Positions 34,281 to 42,810 are shown, numbered from the stretch's first letter. The stretch: 64,000 bases of DNA from DATAUD01 sp035511075 (GCA_035511075.1 DATKFW010000108.1:62001-126000), one strand, 5' to 3'. Made by a program: numbers and translations. The notes: generated by a model from the sequence alone, not told the origin.

Positions 34281-35224
34281 TGCATCTGCGAATCCTGTTC
34301 ATGGGCACGGCCCAACTGGCCGGCGCAAGCCTGCGCGCCCTGCTGGCGTCCTCCCAGTTCGACGTGGCGGCGGCGGTGACGCGGCCGGACCGGCCCCAAG
34401 GGCGCGAACTCAAGACGCGGCCGCCGCTTGTCAAGAAAATCGCGGCCGAAGCGGGCATTCCTCTGCTGCAGCCGGAACGGGCGCGCGATCCGGAGTTTAT
34501 TTCCAGTGTGGCGGACCTCAACCCCGATATCATTGTCGTGGCCGAATACGGGGAGCTTCTTCCGCCCTCAATTCTCGCGCTGCCGAAATTGGGTTGTGTG
34601 AATGTTCATGCGTCGCTTCTGCCCAAGTATCGCGGTGCGGCGCCGATTCAATGGGCGATCCTGAACGGCGAGCACGAGACAGGGGTGACGATTATGAAGA
34701 TGTCAGCGGGCCTGGACACGGGCGATATCCTGACGCAGAAGGCGACGCCGATTGGGCTGGAGGAAACCGCGGCCCAATTGCATGACCGGCTGGCGATTCT
34801 TGGGGCGGAGTTGCTGGTCAGTACTCTGCCCGACTACAGCGCCGGCGGGATCCTCCCGACACCGCAGGACAACGCCGCCGCCACCCATGCCCGCAAAATC
34901 AACAGGGAAGACGGCCGCATCGATTGGTCACAGACGGCAGCCGCGCTGCGGAACCGGATTCGGGCGTTTACTCCATGGCCCGGCGCGTATGTTGACTTGA
35001 CAATCCGCGGCAAGCCGCGGCTGGTGAAATTCTGGCGCGCGTCGGTCGAGCTGTCACAGGGACAGCCGGGGCAGGTATTGCAGGCGGACCGCAACGGGCT
35101 TGTCATCGCCTGCGGCAGCGACGCGTTGCGGATCCAGGAATTGCAGGTGGAAGGCGGACGCAAAATGAGCGCCGGCGAATTCGCCGCCGGTTACCCGCTG
35201 ACCGTTACGGCGCCTGGGAAATGA
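34280..35224 (+). CDS. fmt: Methionyl-tRNA formyltransferase
   Basis: Formylates Met-tRNAi with 10-formyltetrahydrofolate. 314 residues. N-terminal LRILFMGTAQLAGASLRALL, catalytic region NVHASLLPKYRGAAPIQWAIL with Asn and His, and Asp in AGLDTGDIL are all present; the C-terminal OB-like domain includes RAFTPWPGAYV. Its ATG overlaps the adk TGA (TGATG), indicating translational coupling. def, the usual partner, is not here. The 3' end overlaps the convergent protease gene by 20 nt. Confidence 0.97.
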   Translation: MHLRILFMGTAQLAGASLRALLASSQFDVAAAVTRPDRPQGRELKTRPPLVKKIAAEAGIPLLQPERARDPEFISSVADLNPDIIVVAEYGELLPPSILALPKLGCVNVHASLLPKYRGAAPIQWAILNGEHETGVTIMKMSAGLDTGDILTQKATPIGLEETAAQLHDRLAILGAELLVSTLPDYSAGGILPTPQDNAAATHARKINREDGRIDWSQTAAALRNRIRAFTPWPGAYVDLTIRGKPRLVKFWRASVELSQGQPGQVLQADRNGLVIACGSDALRIQELQVEGGRKMSAGEFAAGYPLTVTAPGK

Positions 35225-37865
35225 TCGGCTGTTTGTTGATCATCGAGACGTAGTCGGCCAAAATGCGCCTGGCTTCCGTCAAGGTCGGATCCAGCTCCGA
35301 TGCGTCTTCGCCGGGGGAGTCGCCTTCGTTCGCGAGGGCGCCGACTTCGCCGGCAGCGTCGTTAAAATCAAGATCGCCCGCGGCGGCGATTGAATTAGTC
35401 TTGACAACCTCCGGCTCCAATTGGGGCTTGTCGACGTTTTTCAAGGTGATGTCAAAGACCTTGTCGTCTGATTTCTTGCGGGACAGCCGTTCCTTTTTGC
35501 GCTCCTGGGCGCGTTCGGTGCGGGTCTTCTGCTCGGCGAGACGCGCGGCTTCGTTGAGGGAAATGCTCTTGTCGGCCTGGTCTTTGAGAAAATCAGCGAT
35601 GTCTTCGTGGATGTAGGCGAAATCGCGGTCGGTGGCAATCCGTTGCCTGGAGAGTTGCTGCAATTGAGACAAATAAGGCGCGACGCGGTTAAGATTCTCC
35701 AGATCCGCGCTGGGCACCTCGTCGCAGGGGAGGGCGTTGGGCAGGGAACTTTCGCCGACTTCGTCGGTGGCGTAATTCCAGACGGAAGGCAATTCGACGT
35801 CCGACACCACGCCCTTAAGTTGTGTGGAGACGCCGGCGGCGCGGTAGAATTTTTTAATCGTGATTTTGAGCGAGCCAGGATTGTAGGCGAAATCGAGGTG
35901 CCTCTGCTGTAAAAGCGGCTTCAGTTCCAGCATGGTTTGCACCGTTCCTTTGCCAAAGGTGGAATGGTCGCCGACGATCAACGCGCGATTGTAGTCCTGC
36001 AAAGCTCCCGCAAGAATCTCCGAGGCCGAAGCGCTGAAGCGGCTCGTCAGAATAATCAGCGGCCCGTCATAAAGAACGGAGGAATCACGGCAGGAATCCA
36101 CGACGATGTCCCCGTTGGGGTCCTTGGTTTGCACAACCGGGCCTCGCGGGATGAACAACCCCGTCAATTTGATCGCCTCCTCAAGATAACCGCCGCCGTT
36201 GCGCCGCAAATCCAAAATGATCCCGTCGACATGCTCCTTCTTAAACCGGCGGATCAATCGCGCCACGTCCGTAGTGGTGTCCTTTGAAGCCGAAGGGACG
36301 CCGTTATTTGCCATCTCCGGCTCGTCGCCATCGGCGTAAAAGGAGGGCAAGTCGATGACACCCAGGTTCAGGGCCGGATGTCCATTGGCTTTTGGCTTTT
36401 CGTAAAGGCGGGCTTTGGCCGCGGCATCCTCCAACTTGATTTCGTCGCGAATGAGCGACACTTCCTTGTGAATGGACGGGTCGGGGGAGTCGGATGGGAT
36501 GATCGTCAGCGTCACTTGCGTGCCTTTGGGCCCGCGAATCATTTCGACGACCTTGTCCAGGGGCATTCCGACAACATCAACCGGCTCAGAATTGGTTTGC
36601 GCGACAGCGATGATGCGGTCGCCCGGTTTGAGTTTGCCGCTTTTCGCGGCGGGGCCTTCCTTGAGTTCAGAGATTTTGCAATAGCTGCCGTCCTGCATCA
36701 GGAGCGCGCCGATGCCAAAAAGCGAGAGCTTCATCTGAATTTCAAAATTCTCGGCCTCCGCGTGGCCCATGTAATCGGAATGAGGATCATACGCGCGCGC
36801 CAGCGAGTTCATATAGATCTCGAAAACGCGGTCCCTGTCCAAATCCTGGTAATTCTTGAGTCCTTGGACGTAGTGATTGGTCAGCGTCTTGTAAATCTCG
36901 GGAAGGTTTTTCTCATTCAAATGAATGACCGCCTCGAGCGCGGCGTTGTTGGTTTCGGCCTTGAGATGATGAAAGCTGATGTCGCCCAGCAGGTCGCCCG
37001 ACGCGTTAAAGAAGTTGTTTGTGGTCTTCTTGAGGTTATCGGCCGACGCCACATCGACGCGCAAAGTAAGATTGGATCCGTCATTTTCGCCGGGGCTGAT
37101 CCATGCGATTTGGCGGCCGTCCTTGGAGAGGAACGTTTTGGGCAAAAAATCGAAGCTCACGTTGTGCAACTTATCGCGCTTTAGCGCAACGTCGGCGCCT
37201 TTGGAATCGAAAGTGAGGGGGCCGGTGTATGTGATGTCTGCCGCGGCCAGGAGTTGGTCGAGGTATTCGCACCGCAATTCCTGGCGCCAGAACTCCCGCG
37301 CTTCGGTAATGTCCTGGGGATACGGGAGCGTGTGGCGGTTGGCAATAAACCGGTCATTGCCGGTGAAGTCAAATTTTTCCGTTGCGAGCAGATTGGTGAC
37401 GTAAACGGCCCGCTCCCCGGCGCGCTCCATGAAACGGGCGAAAATCTTCCAGCATGGGCTGGTATCGTGATCCTTCATCGTAAGGATCTGGAGATTGGTG
37501 CGGTAAGGTTCAAAATCAGCCAGGTCGGACTTCAACAAATACATGTGGGAATAGTCCAACGTGTCCAAATAGCGGTCGAGGAATTTGCCGGCAATCTCCT
37601 GATCGAACGGATGCTGGGCATACTGCCAGGTCTCCAGCATGTCGGCGGTCATCCTGGCGATATTGGCGTCGGTCGGGTCCTGCACCGTGAGCATGCCGGC
37701 AGGGGTCACACTTTTGGCGCTGGCGCGAGCGGGGGCGTCCACGGGGTCCGACGGATCGGAGGCGGGAGCTTGGTCGTGGGGCGCGCCTTGGGAGCGGGGA
37801 CAGAATTGGAGAAGAGTTACTGCCAAAGCCAAACGGCTGGCAACCAACATATATCGAAGTCTCAT
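35205..37865 (-). CDS. prc: Tail-specific (C-terminal processing) protease, S41 family
   Basis: Periplasmic protease that degrades or trims proteins from their C-termini. 886 residues, longer than E. coli Prc (682). Signal peptide ending near SQGA; N-terminal TSP domain (residues about 75-300); PDZ domain about 375-480 (IGALLMQDGSYCKISELKEGPAAKSGKLKPGDRI); S41 catalytic core about 500-690 with LDLRRNGGGYLEEA, the serine in SRFSASASE (about residue 612) and the lysine in STFGKGTVQ (about 638). The C-terminal third is highly charged (RLAEQKTRTERAQERKKER). A promoter is predicted at 37947. Confidence 0.93.
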   Translation of the reverse strand: MRLRYMLVASRLALAVTLLQFCPRSQGAPHDQAPASDPSDPVDAPARASAKSVTPAGMLTVQDPTDANIARMTADMLETWQYAQHPFDQEIAGKFLDRYLDTLDYSHMYLLKSDLADFEPYRTNLQILTMKDHDTSPCWKIFARFMERAGERAVYVTNLLATEKFDFTGNDRFIANRHTLPYPQDITEAREFWRQELRCEYLDQLLAAADITYTGPLTFDSKGADVALKRDKLHNVSFDFLPKTFLSKDGRQIAWISPGENDGSNLTLRVDVASADNLKKTTNNFFNASGDLLGDISFHHLKAETNNAALEAVIHLNEKNLPEIYKTLTNHYVQGLKNYQDLDRDRVFEIYMNSLARAYDPHSDYMGHAEAENFEIQMKLSLFGIGALLMQDGSYCKISELKEGPAAKSGKLKPGDRIIAVAQTNSEPVDVVGMPLDKVVEMIRGPKGTQVTLTIIPSDSPDPSIHKEVSLIRDEIKLEDAAAKARLYEKPKANGHPALNLGVIDLPSFYADGDEPEMANNGVPSASKDTTTDVARLIRRFKKEHVDGIILDLRRNGGGYLEEAIKLTGLFIPRGPVVQTKDPNGDIVVDSCRDSSVLYDGPLIILTSRFSASASEILAGALQDYNRALIVGDHSTFGKGTVQTMLELKPLLQQRHLDFAYNPGSLKITIKKFYRAAGVSTQLKGVVSDVELPSVWNYATDEVGESSLPNALPCDEVPSADLENLNRVAPYLSQLQQLSRQRIATDRDFAYIHEDIADFLKDQADKSISLNEAARLAEQKTRTERAQERKKERLSRKKSDDKVFDITLKNVDKPQLEPEVVKTNSIAAAGDLDFNDAAGEVGALANEGDSPGEDASELDPTLTEARRILADYVSMINKQPIISQAP

Positions 37866-37946
37866 TTAACTTTTTAGTGTTTTCGCTGACGCCGGGCGCC
37901 TCTATTGCCCCTGCGCACCCGTGCGGCGGCACTCTGACGCGCCATA

Positions 37947-37975
37947 ATAATAACAAACTTCCCACGAAAAGCCAA
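37947..37975 (-). promoter_or_regulatory. Predicted promoter of the tail-specific protease gene
   Basis: TTGGCT (37970-37975) and TATTAT (37947-37952) on the minus strand, 17-bp spacing, about 80 nt before the ATG at 37865. Confidence 0.5.
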
Positions 37976-38036
37976 TGGAGATTACAAGATGACACTTTTA
38001 GCCGGAATCGGTGAAGAAGCCGTTGCGGCTGAGCGT

Positions 38037-38723
38037 CTAAGCGGCGACGGCCGCCGCTGGTTTCAACAACGCCCACCGAAGGCTAAGTTGCGGGGCGACA
38101 TTCGTCAAATTAGGCAAGCCGACCGGCTTGACGATGTAAGCCTGTGCGCCAAGCCCCCTGCTGATATGCAGGTCGCGCTCGCGGTCTGACGACGTGAGGA
38201 TCACCACCGGAATCGAGGCGGTGTGAGAATCCGCCTTGACGCGGCGGAGGACCTCCAGTCCGCCGATCCGGGGCAGATTAAGATCCAGCAGGATCAATTG
38301 AGGCCGTTGGCTGCGCCGGCGGTCCACATACGCGCCCTGGCAGAAAAGATAATCCAACGCCTCCAGACCGTCACGCACCACATGCACCCGATTGGAAATG
38401 CCTTTAAGCGCGTCCGTCGTCAGTTCGATATCGTTTGGATCATCCTCCACAAATAGAATGTCCACCATTTCTTCAAAGGAGGCGCCCCGGTCCTCCGGCG
38501 GTCCAGCTTCGTATGAGAAAAGCTTGGTCATCGAGATTTCCAGCGCGCGGGCGAGCTTCTCGATGCTTTCCAGCGAGACATTGCGCGCGCCGCGTTCGAT
38601 GTCGCAAATGTAAGTGCGATGCAACCCCGCACGTCCTCCCAACTCTTCCTGGGAAATGCCCAGTCGGTTTCTCCACGCTCTTACCGATACCCCAAACGGC
38701 TTTGTAACATCAGGTCTTTGCAC
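38037..38723 (-). CDS. XRE-family HTH domain fused to a response-regulator receiver
   Basis: 228 residues, GTG start at 38723 with GAAAGGG about 9 nt upstream. Residues about 10-68 form an XRE helix-turn-helix (VRAWRNRLGISQEELGGRAGLHRTYICDIERGARNVSLESIEKLARAL). Residues about 88-215 are an Rcp1-type receiver: ILFVEDDPNDIELT, YLFCQGAY, phosphoacceptor Asp in LILLDLNLPRIGG, SS at ILTSSDRERD and Lys in AYIVKPVG. DNA-binding domain first and receiver second is unusual; such receivers normally stand alone beside a kinase, and none is nearby. It likely binds DNA under phosphorylation control. A 7-bp perfect palindrome (38758-38783) lies 35 nt upstream. Confidence 0.9.
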   Translation of the reverse strand: MQRPDVTKPFGVSVRAWRNRLGISQEELGGRAGLHRTYICDIERGARNVSLESIEKLARALEISMTKLFSYEAGPPEDRGASFEEMVDILFVEDDPNDIELTTDALKGISNRVHVVRDGLEALDYLFCQGAYVDRRRSQRPQLILLDLNLPRIGGLEVLRRVKADSHTASIPVVILTSSDRERDLHISRGLGAQAYIVKPVGLPNLTNVAPQLSLRWALLKPAAAVAA

Positions 38724-38757
38724 ACGTATACCCTTTCATTGTGATCAATGATAACCC

Positions 38758-38783
38758 CTGTCACAACAGACTATAGGTGACAG
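38758..38783. promoter_or_regulatory. Palindromic operator-like site upstream of the XRE-receiver gene
   Basis: CTGTCAC (38758-38764) and GTGACAG (38777-38783), perfect arms with a 12-nt spacer. A TATAGT -10-like hexamer on the minus strand lies in the spacer. Its position fits autoregulation, which is inference. Confidence 0.5.
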
Positions 38784-38981
38784 TGATATATTTATTCCCG
38801 TTGCTATGCTATGGTCCCTGAAGGTCTGCTTTCCCAAGAGGAAACCCCGAAACTATCATCCCGCCCTAACAGTGCCTTCTATACGACATTTTGCGAAGTC
38901 GAGCAAGTAAATAGTGAAAAAAGTTTTCGAGTTTCCCGGGCGCTGAATCTTTCATCGTACGCGGCAATTAAATTCCGGCGC

Positions 38982-39010
38982 TTGCTCTGTCGCCGGGCAT
39001 TTGGCACAAT
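38982..39010 (+). promoter_or_regulatory. Predicted promoter of tRNA-Leu
   Basis: TTGCTC (38982-38987) and CACAAT (39005-39010), 17-bp spacing, placing the start about 7 nt before the mature tRNA 5' end. Confidence 0.5.
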
Positions 39011-39023
39011 GCGGGAGTTGGTT

Positions 39024-39108
39024 GCGCTTATGGTGGAATTGGCAGACACGCTACTTTGAGGTGGTAGTGGGGTAACCCGTGCAGGTTCAAGTCCTGCTAA
39101 GCGCACCA
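39024..39108 (+). tRNA. tRNA-Leu(GAG), CCA encoded
   Basis: Acceptor stem GCGCTTA (39024-39030) pairs with TAAGCGC (39098-39104), followed by discriminator A and encoded CCA. The D-arm has TGGTGGAATTGGCAGACAC, the typical bacterial Leu pattern. The anticodon loop is TTGAGGT (anticodon GAG), the stem CTACT/GGTAG has one G-T pair, the long variable arm is GGG-TAA-CCC, and the T-loop is GTTCAAGTC. The sequence closely follows E. coli tRNA-Leu(GAG). Confidence 0.97.
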
Positions 39109-39186
39109 TTTTTCCCTCGGAAGAAGAGCAGTCAAGATGAAGATCATTCCATTGACCGCAACCGGCAACGTGTGACATAAAGAATT

Positions 39187-39450
39187 ATGCCGACACACGC
39201 CAAACCCGTTCCCTTCGCAGCCATCGAAAGCCGGATTCAATTGATTCGCGGCAGCAAGGTCATTCTGGATGCTGACTTGGCACAGATTTATGGGGTCGAA
39301 ACCAAGGGCCTCAACAAAGCTGTCGAGCGCAATCGCAATCGGTGTCCAGACGACTTCATGTACCGGCTTACACGTCAAGAGTTTGCAAACTTGAGGTTCC
39401 AATTTGAAACCTCAAGTTCGCACGGGGGCAGGTGTCATGAAGCTGACTAA
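39187..39450 (+). pseudogene. Truncated ORF6N-domain (KilA-N-like) DNA-binding protein
   Basis: 87 residues. The core matches the ORF6N domain: IESRIQLIRGSKVILDADLAQIYGVETKGLNKAVERNRNRCPDDFMYRLTRQEFANLRFQFETSSSHGG. Family members continue with a segment like RRxLPYAFTEHG and run to about 150-190 residues; here the reading ends RCHEAD directly after HGG. It therefore looks truncated, with the TMTC-like gene starting inside its last codons (39437). ORF6N proteins are common in phages and mobile islands. Lies 78 nt after tRNA-Leu, a typical integration neighbourhood. It may still express a short DNA-binding protein. Confidence 0.75.
39388..39418. repeat. Perfect 11-bp inverted repeat in the ORF6N remnant
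   Basis: AACTTGAGGTT (39388-39398) and AACCTCAAGTT (39408-39418) with a 9-nt spacer, near the point of truncation. Confidence 0.6.
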
Positions 39451-41914
39451 AAAGCGCCCGCTCGAAACTCCTGGCGCGGCGGGGACGGCGTCCCTTTGCA
39501 CAGGCCAGACCGGGACGCTGGTATCTCCGCCTGATTCTGCGACGCGGGGCGCGGGGTTTTCGTTCTCCTCACGCCTGCGGGGGTGGCTGTGGGGATTGCT
39601 GCTGGTGGTCGTCACAGTTCTCGCTTACCAGCCGGCTTGGAATGGCAAACCCATCTGGGACGACGCCGCACATCTGACCTATCCGGAACTTCGTTCGTTG
39701 AACGGACTGGTGCGCATCTGGACCGAACCTGGCGTGACGCAACAATATTATCCGATGGTTTCCAGCGTTTTTTGGGTCGAACACAAACTCTGGGGCGATG
39801 CGACCCTGGGTTATCATCTGGTCAATATTTTGCTCCATGTCGCGGGCGCGTTGTTATTGCTGAAAATATTGCGGATGCTGCAATTTCCGGCCGCTGGGCT
39901 GGCTGCGGCCCTATTCGCCCTTCACCCGGTTCAGGTCGAATCGGTGGCGTGGATGTCGGAACTCAAAAACACGCTCTCGGGGGTCTGTTATTTCGGGTCG
40001 GCGCTTGCGTACTTGCGGTTTGATCGGACCAGGAACAAGGGGGCGTATGCCGGCGCCTTGACACTTTTCGTGGCGGGCTTGCTGGCAAAAACCGTCATCG
40101 CCACGTTGCCCGCCGCGTTGCTGGTCGTTTTCTGGTGGCAACGGGGAAAACTGTCCTGGAAACAAGACGTGCTGCCGTTGATTCCGTTTCTGGCCGTGGG
40201 GATCACGGCGGGGTATTTCACCTCGTGGATGGAACGGGAGTACGTCGGCGCCCAGGGGTCCCAGTACAGTTTTTCCATCCTTGAGCGATTTCTGATTGCC
40301 GGTCGGGCCATCTGGTTTTATCTGGGGAAACTATTCTGGCCGGCGGATTTGATTTTTTCCTATCCTCGCTGGAAAATCAGTGCGACAACAGGGTGGCAAT
40401 ACTTGTTTCCGGGAGGGGTGGCGCTGCTCCTGGGCGGGCTGTGGGTCATAAGGCGATGGGCGCGCGGACCTTTGGCGGCGCTGCTTTTCTTTATTGGAAC
40501 GCTTTTCCCGGCGCTCGGTTTTGTGAACGTGTTTCCGTTCAAATATTCGTTCGTGGCGGACCATTTTCAGTATCTTGCCAGCATCGGCGCCATCGCGGCG
40601 GCCAGTTTTGGAATTCACGCATTTTTTCGTGAGTTCGGAAAGCGGAGAGTGGTTGCGGAAAGGGCCTTTTGCGCAACACTGCTGGCGGTTCTGTGCGTAT
40701 TGACCTGGCGTCAATGCCGGATGTACACCGACATTGAAACACTCTGGCAGACTACTATTGAGCGAAATCCCGATTGCTGGCTGGCCCAGGCCGACCTCGG
40801 CGCATATCTATATGAACACGGGCGGGTGGACCAGGCCATCATCCGGTTCCGAAGCTCGCTGGCGATTCAGCCTGACAATGCCGAAGGCCAAAACGATCTG
40901 GGCGCCGCACTTGATAAGAAGAGGCAATTCGACGAGGCCATCGTCCGATTCCAAAAGGCGCTGGCCCTGCGGCCCGACTTTGCCGAAGCCCATTGCAATC
41001 TTGGCAACGACCTTCTACGAAGAGGCCAGGTGGACCAGGCCATTCTTGAGTTCCAAAAGGCGGTGGCCATCCGGCCTGACTTCGCCCAACTTCATTTTAT
41101 TCTTGGCAACGCCCTTCTTCAAAAAGGGCAGGTGGACGGGGCCATTACTGAGTTTCGGGCGGCGCTGGAGCTTCATCCCGACGATGACCAGGCCCATTAC
41201 AATCTGGGCATCGCGTTGCGCCAGGAAGGACAAAAGGACGAGGCCATTCTCGAGTTCCAAAAGGCGGCGGCCATCCGGCCTGACTTTGCCGAGGCCCAAA
41301 ACAATCTGGGAAACGCGCTGCTCCAGACCGGGCGCGTCGATGAAGCGATTGCGCATTTGCAAATGGCGCTGAAAATTCGTCCTGACTACGCCCAGGCTCA
41401 TTACAATCTGGGCAGCGCCCTTCTTCAAAAGAGGCGGGTGGACCAGGCTGTCGTAGAGTTTCAAAAATTGGCCTCCATCCAGCCTGAGTCTCCCGAAGCC
41501 CACACGAGCCTCGGCAATGCCCTTCTTCAAGCGGGCCAGATGGATGGCGCGGTCCTTCAATTTGAGAAAGCATTGGCGATCCTGCCCGGTTTTGCCGAAG
41601 CACAAGGGAACCTCGCCGGCATCGCCTGGCGGCTGGCGACCTCGCCCAACCCGTCCGTGCGCAATGGAACGGAGGCGGTTAAGTTGGCCCAGCAAACAGA
41701 CCAGCTTGCCGGCGGCGGCAATCCGATGTTGGCGGCGATATTAGCGGCCGCCTACGCCGAAGCGGGACAGTTTAATGAAGCCGTGGCGACCGCCCGGCGC
41801 GCGTTGGAACTGGCCAACCGCCAGAACAGCACCGCAATGGTTTCTTCCATCCAGGCGGAACTCAAATGCTACCAGGCGGGATCCCCATTCCGCGACAAAG
41901 GCGGGGCTCCGTGA
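39437..41914 (+). CDS. TMTC-like membrane glycosyltransferase-type protein with eight TPRs
   Basis: About 825 residues from the ATG at 39437. After one short cytoplasmic stretch comes a membrane region of about 8-10 helices (residues 45-440). The first outward loop holds a GT-C-type acidic pair in GKPIWDDAAHL, followed by LLHVAGALLLLKIL and ALHPVQVESVAWMSELKNTLSG, features of TMTC-type O-mannosyltransferases and their bacterial relatives. Residues about 450-725 carry eight consecutive 34-residue TPRs (A-x-x-x-x-N-L-G-x-A-L-x-x-x-G-x-x-D-x-A-I-x-x-F-x-x-A). A sugar-transferase role is inferred from the WDD loop and architecture; no activity is proven for this branch. Confidence 0.82.
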   Translation: MKLTKKRPLETPGAAGTASLCTGQTGTLVSPPDSATRGAGFSFSSRLRGWLWGLLLVVVTVLAYQPAWNGKPIWDDAAHLTYPELRSLNGLVRIWTEPGVTQQYYPMVSSVFWVEHKLWGDATLGYHLVNILLHVAGALLLLKILRMLQFPAAGLAAALFALHPVQVESVAWMSELKNTLSGVCYFGSALAYLRFDRTRNKGAYAGALTLFVAGLLAKTVIATLPAALLVVFWWQRGKLSWKQDVLPLIPFLAVGITAGYFTSWMEREYVGAQGSQYSFSILERFLIAGRAIWFYLGKLFWPADLIFSYPRWKISATTGWQYLFPGGVALLLGGLWVIRRWARGPLAALLFFIGTLFPALGFVNVFPFKYSFVADHFQYLASIGAIAAASFGIHAFFREFGKRRVVAERAFCATLLAVLCVLTWRQCRMYTDIETLWQTTIERNPDCWLAQADLGAYLYEHGRVDQAIIRFRSSLAIQPDNAEGQNDLGAALDKKRQFDEAIVRFQKALALRPDFAEAHCNLGNDLLRRGQVDQAILEFQKAVAIRPDFAQLHFILGNALLQKGQVDGAITEFRAALELHPDDDQAHYNLGIALRQEGQKDEAILEFQKAAAIRPDFAEAQNNLGNALLQTGRVDEAIAHLQMALKIRPDYAQAHYNLGSALLQKRRVDQAVVEFQKLASIQPESPEAHTSLGNALLQAGQMDGAVLQFEKALAILPGFAEAQGNLAGIAWRLATSPNPSVRNGTEAVKLAQQTDQLAGGGNPMLAAILAAAYAEAGQFNEAVATARRALELANRQNSTAMVSSIQAELKCYQAGSPFRDKGGAP
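40772..41620 (+). repeat. Tandem 102-nt TPR-coding repeats
   Basis: Eight in-phase 102-nt units encoding the TPRs. Several phrases, such as GGCAACGCCCTTCTTCAA, recur nearly unchanged between units, suggesting recent internal duplication or gene conversion. Confidence 0.75.
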
Positions 41915-41975
41915 TGTTGCACCCCGCCGAAATTTCAGCTTGAAATTTCTCGACGAAGGGAGCACCAATCTTTCT

Positions 41976-42221
41976 ATGAAGAAGGTTTGCCCTTTGCTGA
42001 TCGCGGCGCTGCTGCTGGCGGGGTGCGCGCACCGGTATGATATGGTGCTGACCAATGGCATCAAGGTGACCAATGTGACCAAGCCCGTGCTTAATACCGA
42101 ATCCGGCCAGTATACCTATAAGGACGTCGCGGGCAATCAGCGGCGCGTCAGCCAGTCACGCGTTCTGGAAATCATGCCGCATTCCCACCGGAACGACGTG
42201 GACTCTTCAACTGGGCGGTGA
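41976..42221 (+). CDS. YgdI/YgdR-type small lipoprotein (DUF903)
   Basis: 81 residues from the ATG at 41976. Signal peptide with lipobox LLLAGC (lipidated Cys at about residue 17). The mature part, YDMVLTNGIKVTNVTKPVLNTESGQYTYKDVAGNQRRVSQSRVLEI, matches the SH3-like DUF903 fold of E. coli YgdI/YgdR. Function unknown in the family. The 3' end overlaps the convergent ribE gene by 50 nt. It lies 61 nt after the TPR gene. Confidence 0.85.
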   Translation: MKKVCPLLIAALLLAGCAHRYDMVLTNGIKVTNVTKPVLNTESGQYTYKDVAGNQRRVSQSRVLEIMPHSHRNDVDSSTGR

Positions 42222-42810
42222 CAAACCGCTCGACAAATTTGCCCAGCATGTCGGTCTCCAGGTTGACCGCATCGCCAACCCGCCGTTCGCTTAGAGCGGT
42301 AAGAGCGCGCGTGTGTGGAATGATCCAGACCTCGAAATTCTTGCGCCGCACGGCCGCGATCGTGAGACTGATGCCGTCCACCGCGATCGACCCTTTGAAA
42401 ACGAGGTATCGCATGATTTCGGGCGGCGCGGCAACTTCCAGAAGATAATCTTTGCCCGCCTGCTCCCATCGGCGGATTTTTCCCAGATTGTCGATGTGGC
42501 CGCTGACGAAGTGGCCGCTCAAGCGGTCGCCGACGCGCAAGGCCCGCTCAAGATTGACTGCCGCGCCCGGCCCGGCAAATTGCAGATTGGTGCGCCGCCA
42601 CGTCTCCTCCAATACGCCGAATTGGAGAAGTTTCCCTCGCGCCCGCGCGCGAATTTTCTCGACGGTGAGACAACAGCCGTTGACCGCCAGGCTGTCGCCC
42701 GCTTTGAGGCCGCGCGCGCAAAGTTTCGCGCGCACCCACAGTCCGATTCCGCCCGGCCCCGGCCGAATGGCGTGGACCCGCGCCGTCTCTTCAACAATTC
42801 CGGTAAACAT
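42172..42810 (-). CDS. ribE: Riboflavin synthase, alpha chain
   Basis: Dismutates 6,7-dimethyl-8-ribityllumazine to riboflavin. 212 residues with two lumazine-binding repeats: the N-terminal MFTGIVEETARV start and LAVNGCCLTVEKI, and the second half beginning RLSGHFVSGHIDNLGKI and including SIAVDGISLTIAAV. The start lies 1 nt after the ribD stop, so the two are translated from one message. No FMN riboswitch is seen upstream of ribD. Confidence 0.97.
   Translation of the reverse strand: MFTGIVEETARVHAIRPGPGGIGLWVRAKLCARGLKAGDSLAVNGCCLTVEKIRARARGKLLQFGVLEETWRRTNLQFAGPGAAVNLERALRVGDRLSGHFVSGHIDNLGKIRRWEQAGKDYLLEVAAPPEIMRYLVFKGSIAVDGISLTIAAVRRKNFEVWIIPHTRALTALSERRVGDAVNLETDMLGKFVERFVTAQLKSPRRSGGNAA

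Noticed and set aside
38811..39059. 82-residue frame ending ALMVELADTLL
   Set aside because: Its end is the translated tRNA-Leu gene, a common annotation artefact.
40772..41620. CRISPR-like regularly spaced repeats
   Set aside because: The 102-nt periodicity is the TPR-coding repeat of one open gene; there are no unique spacers.
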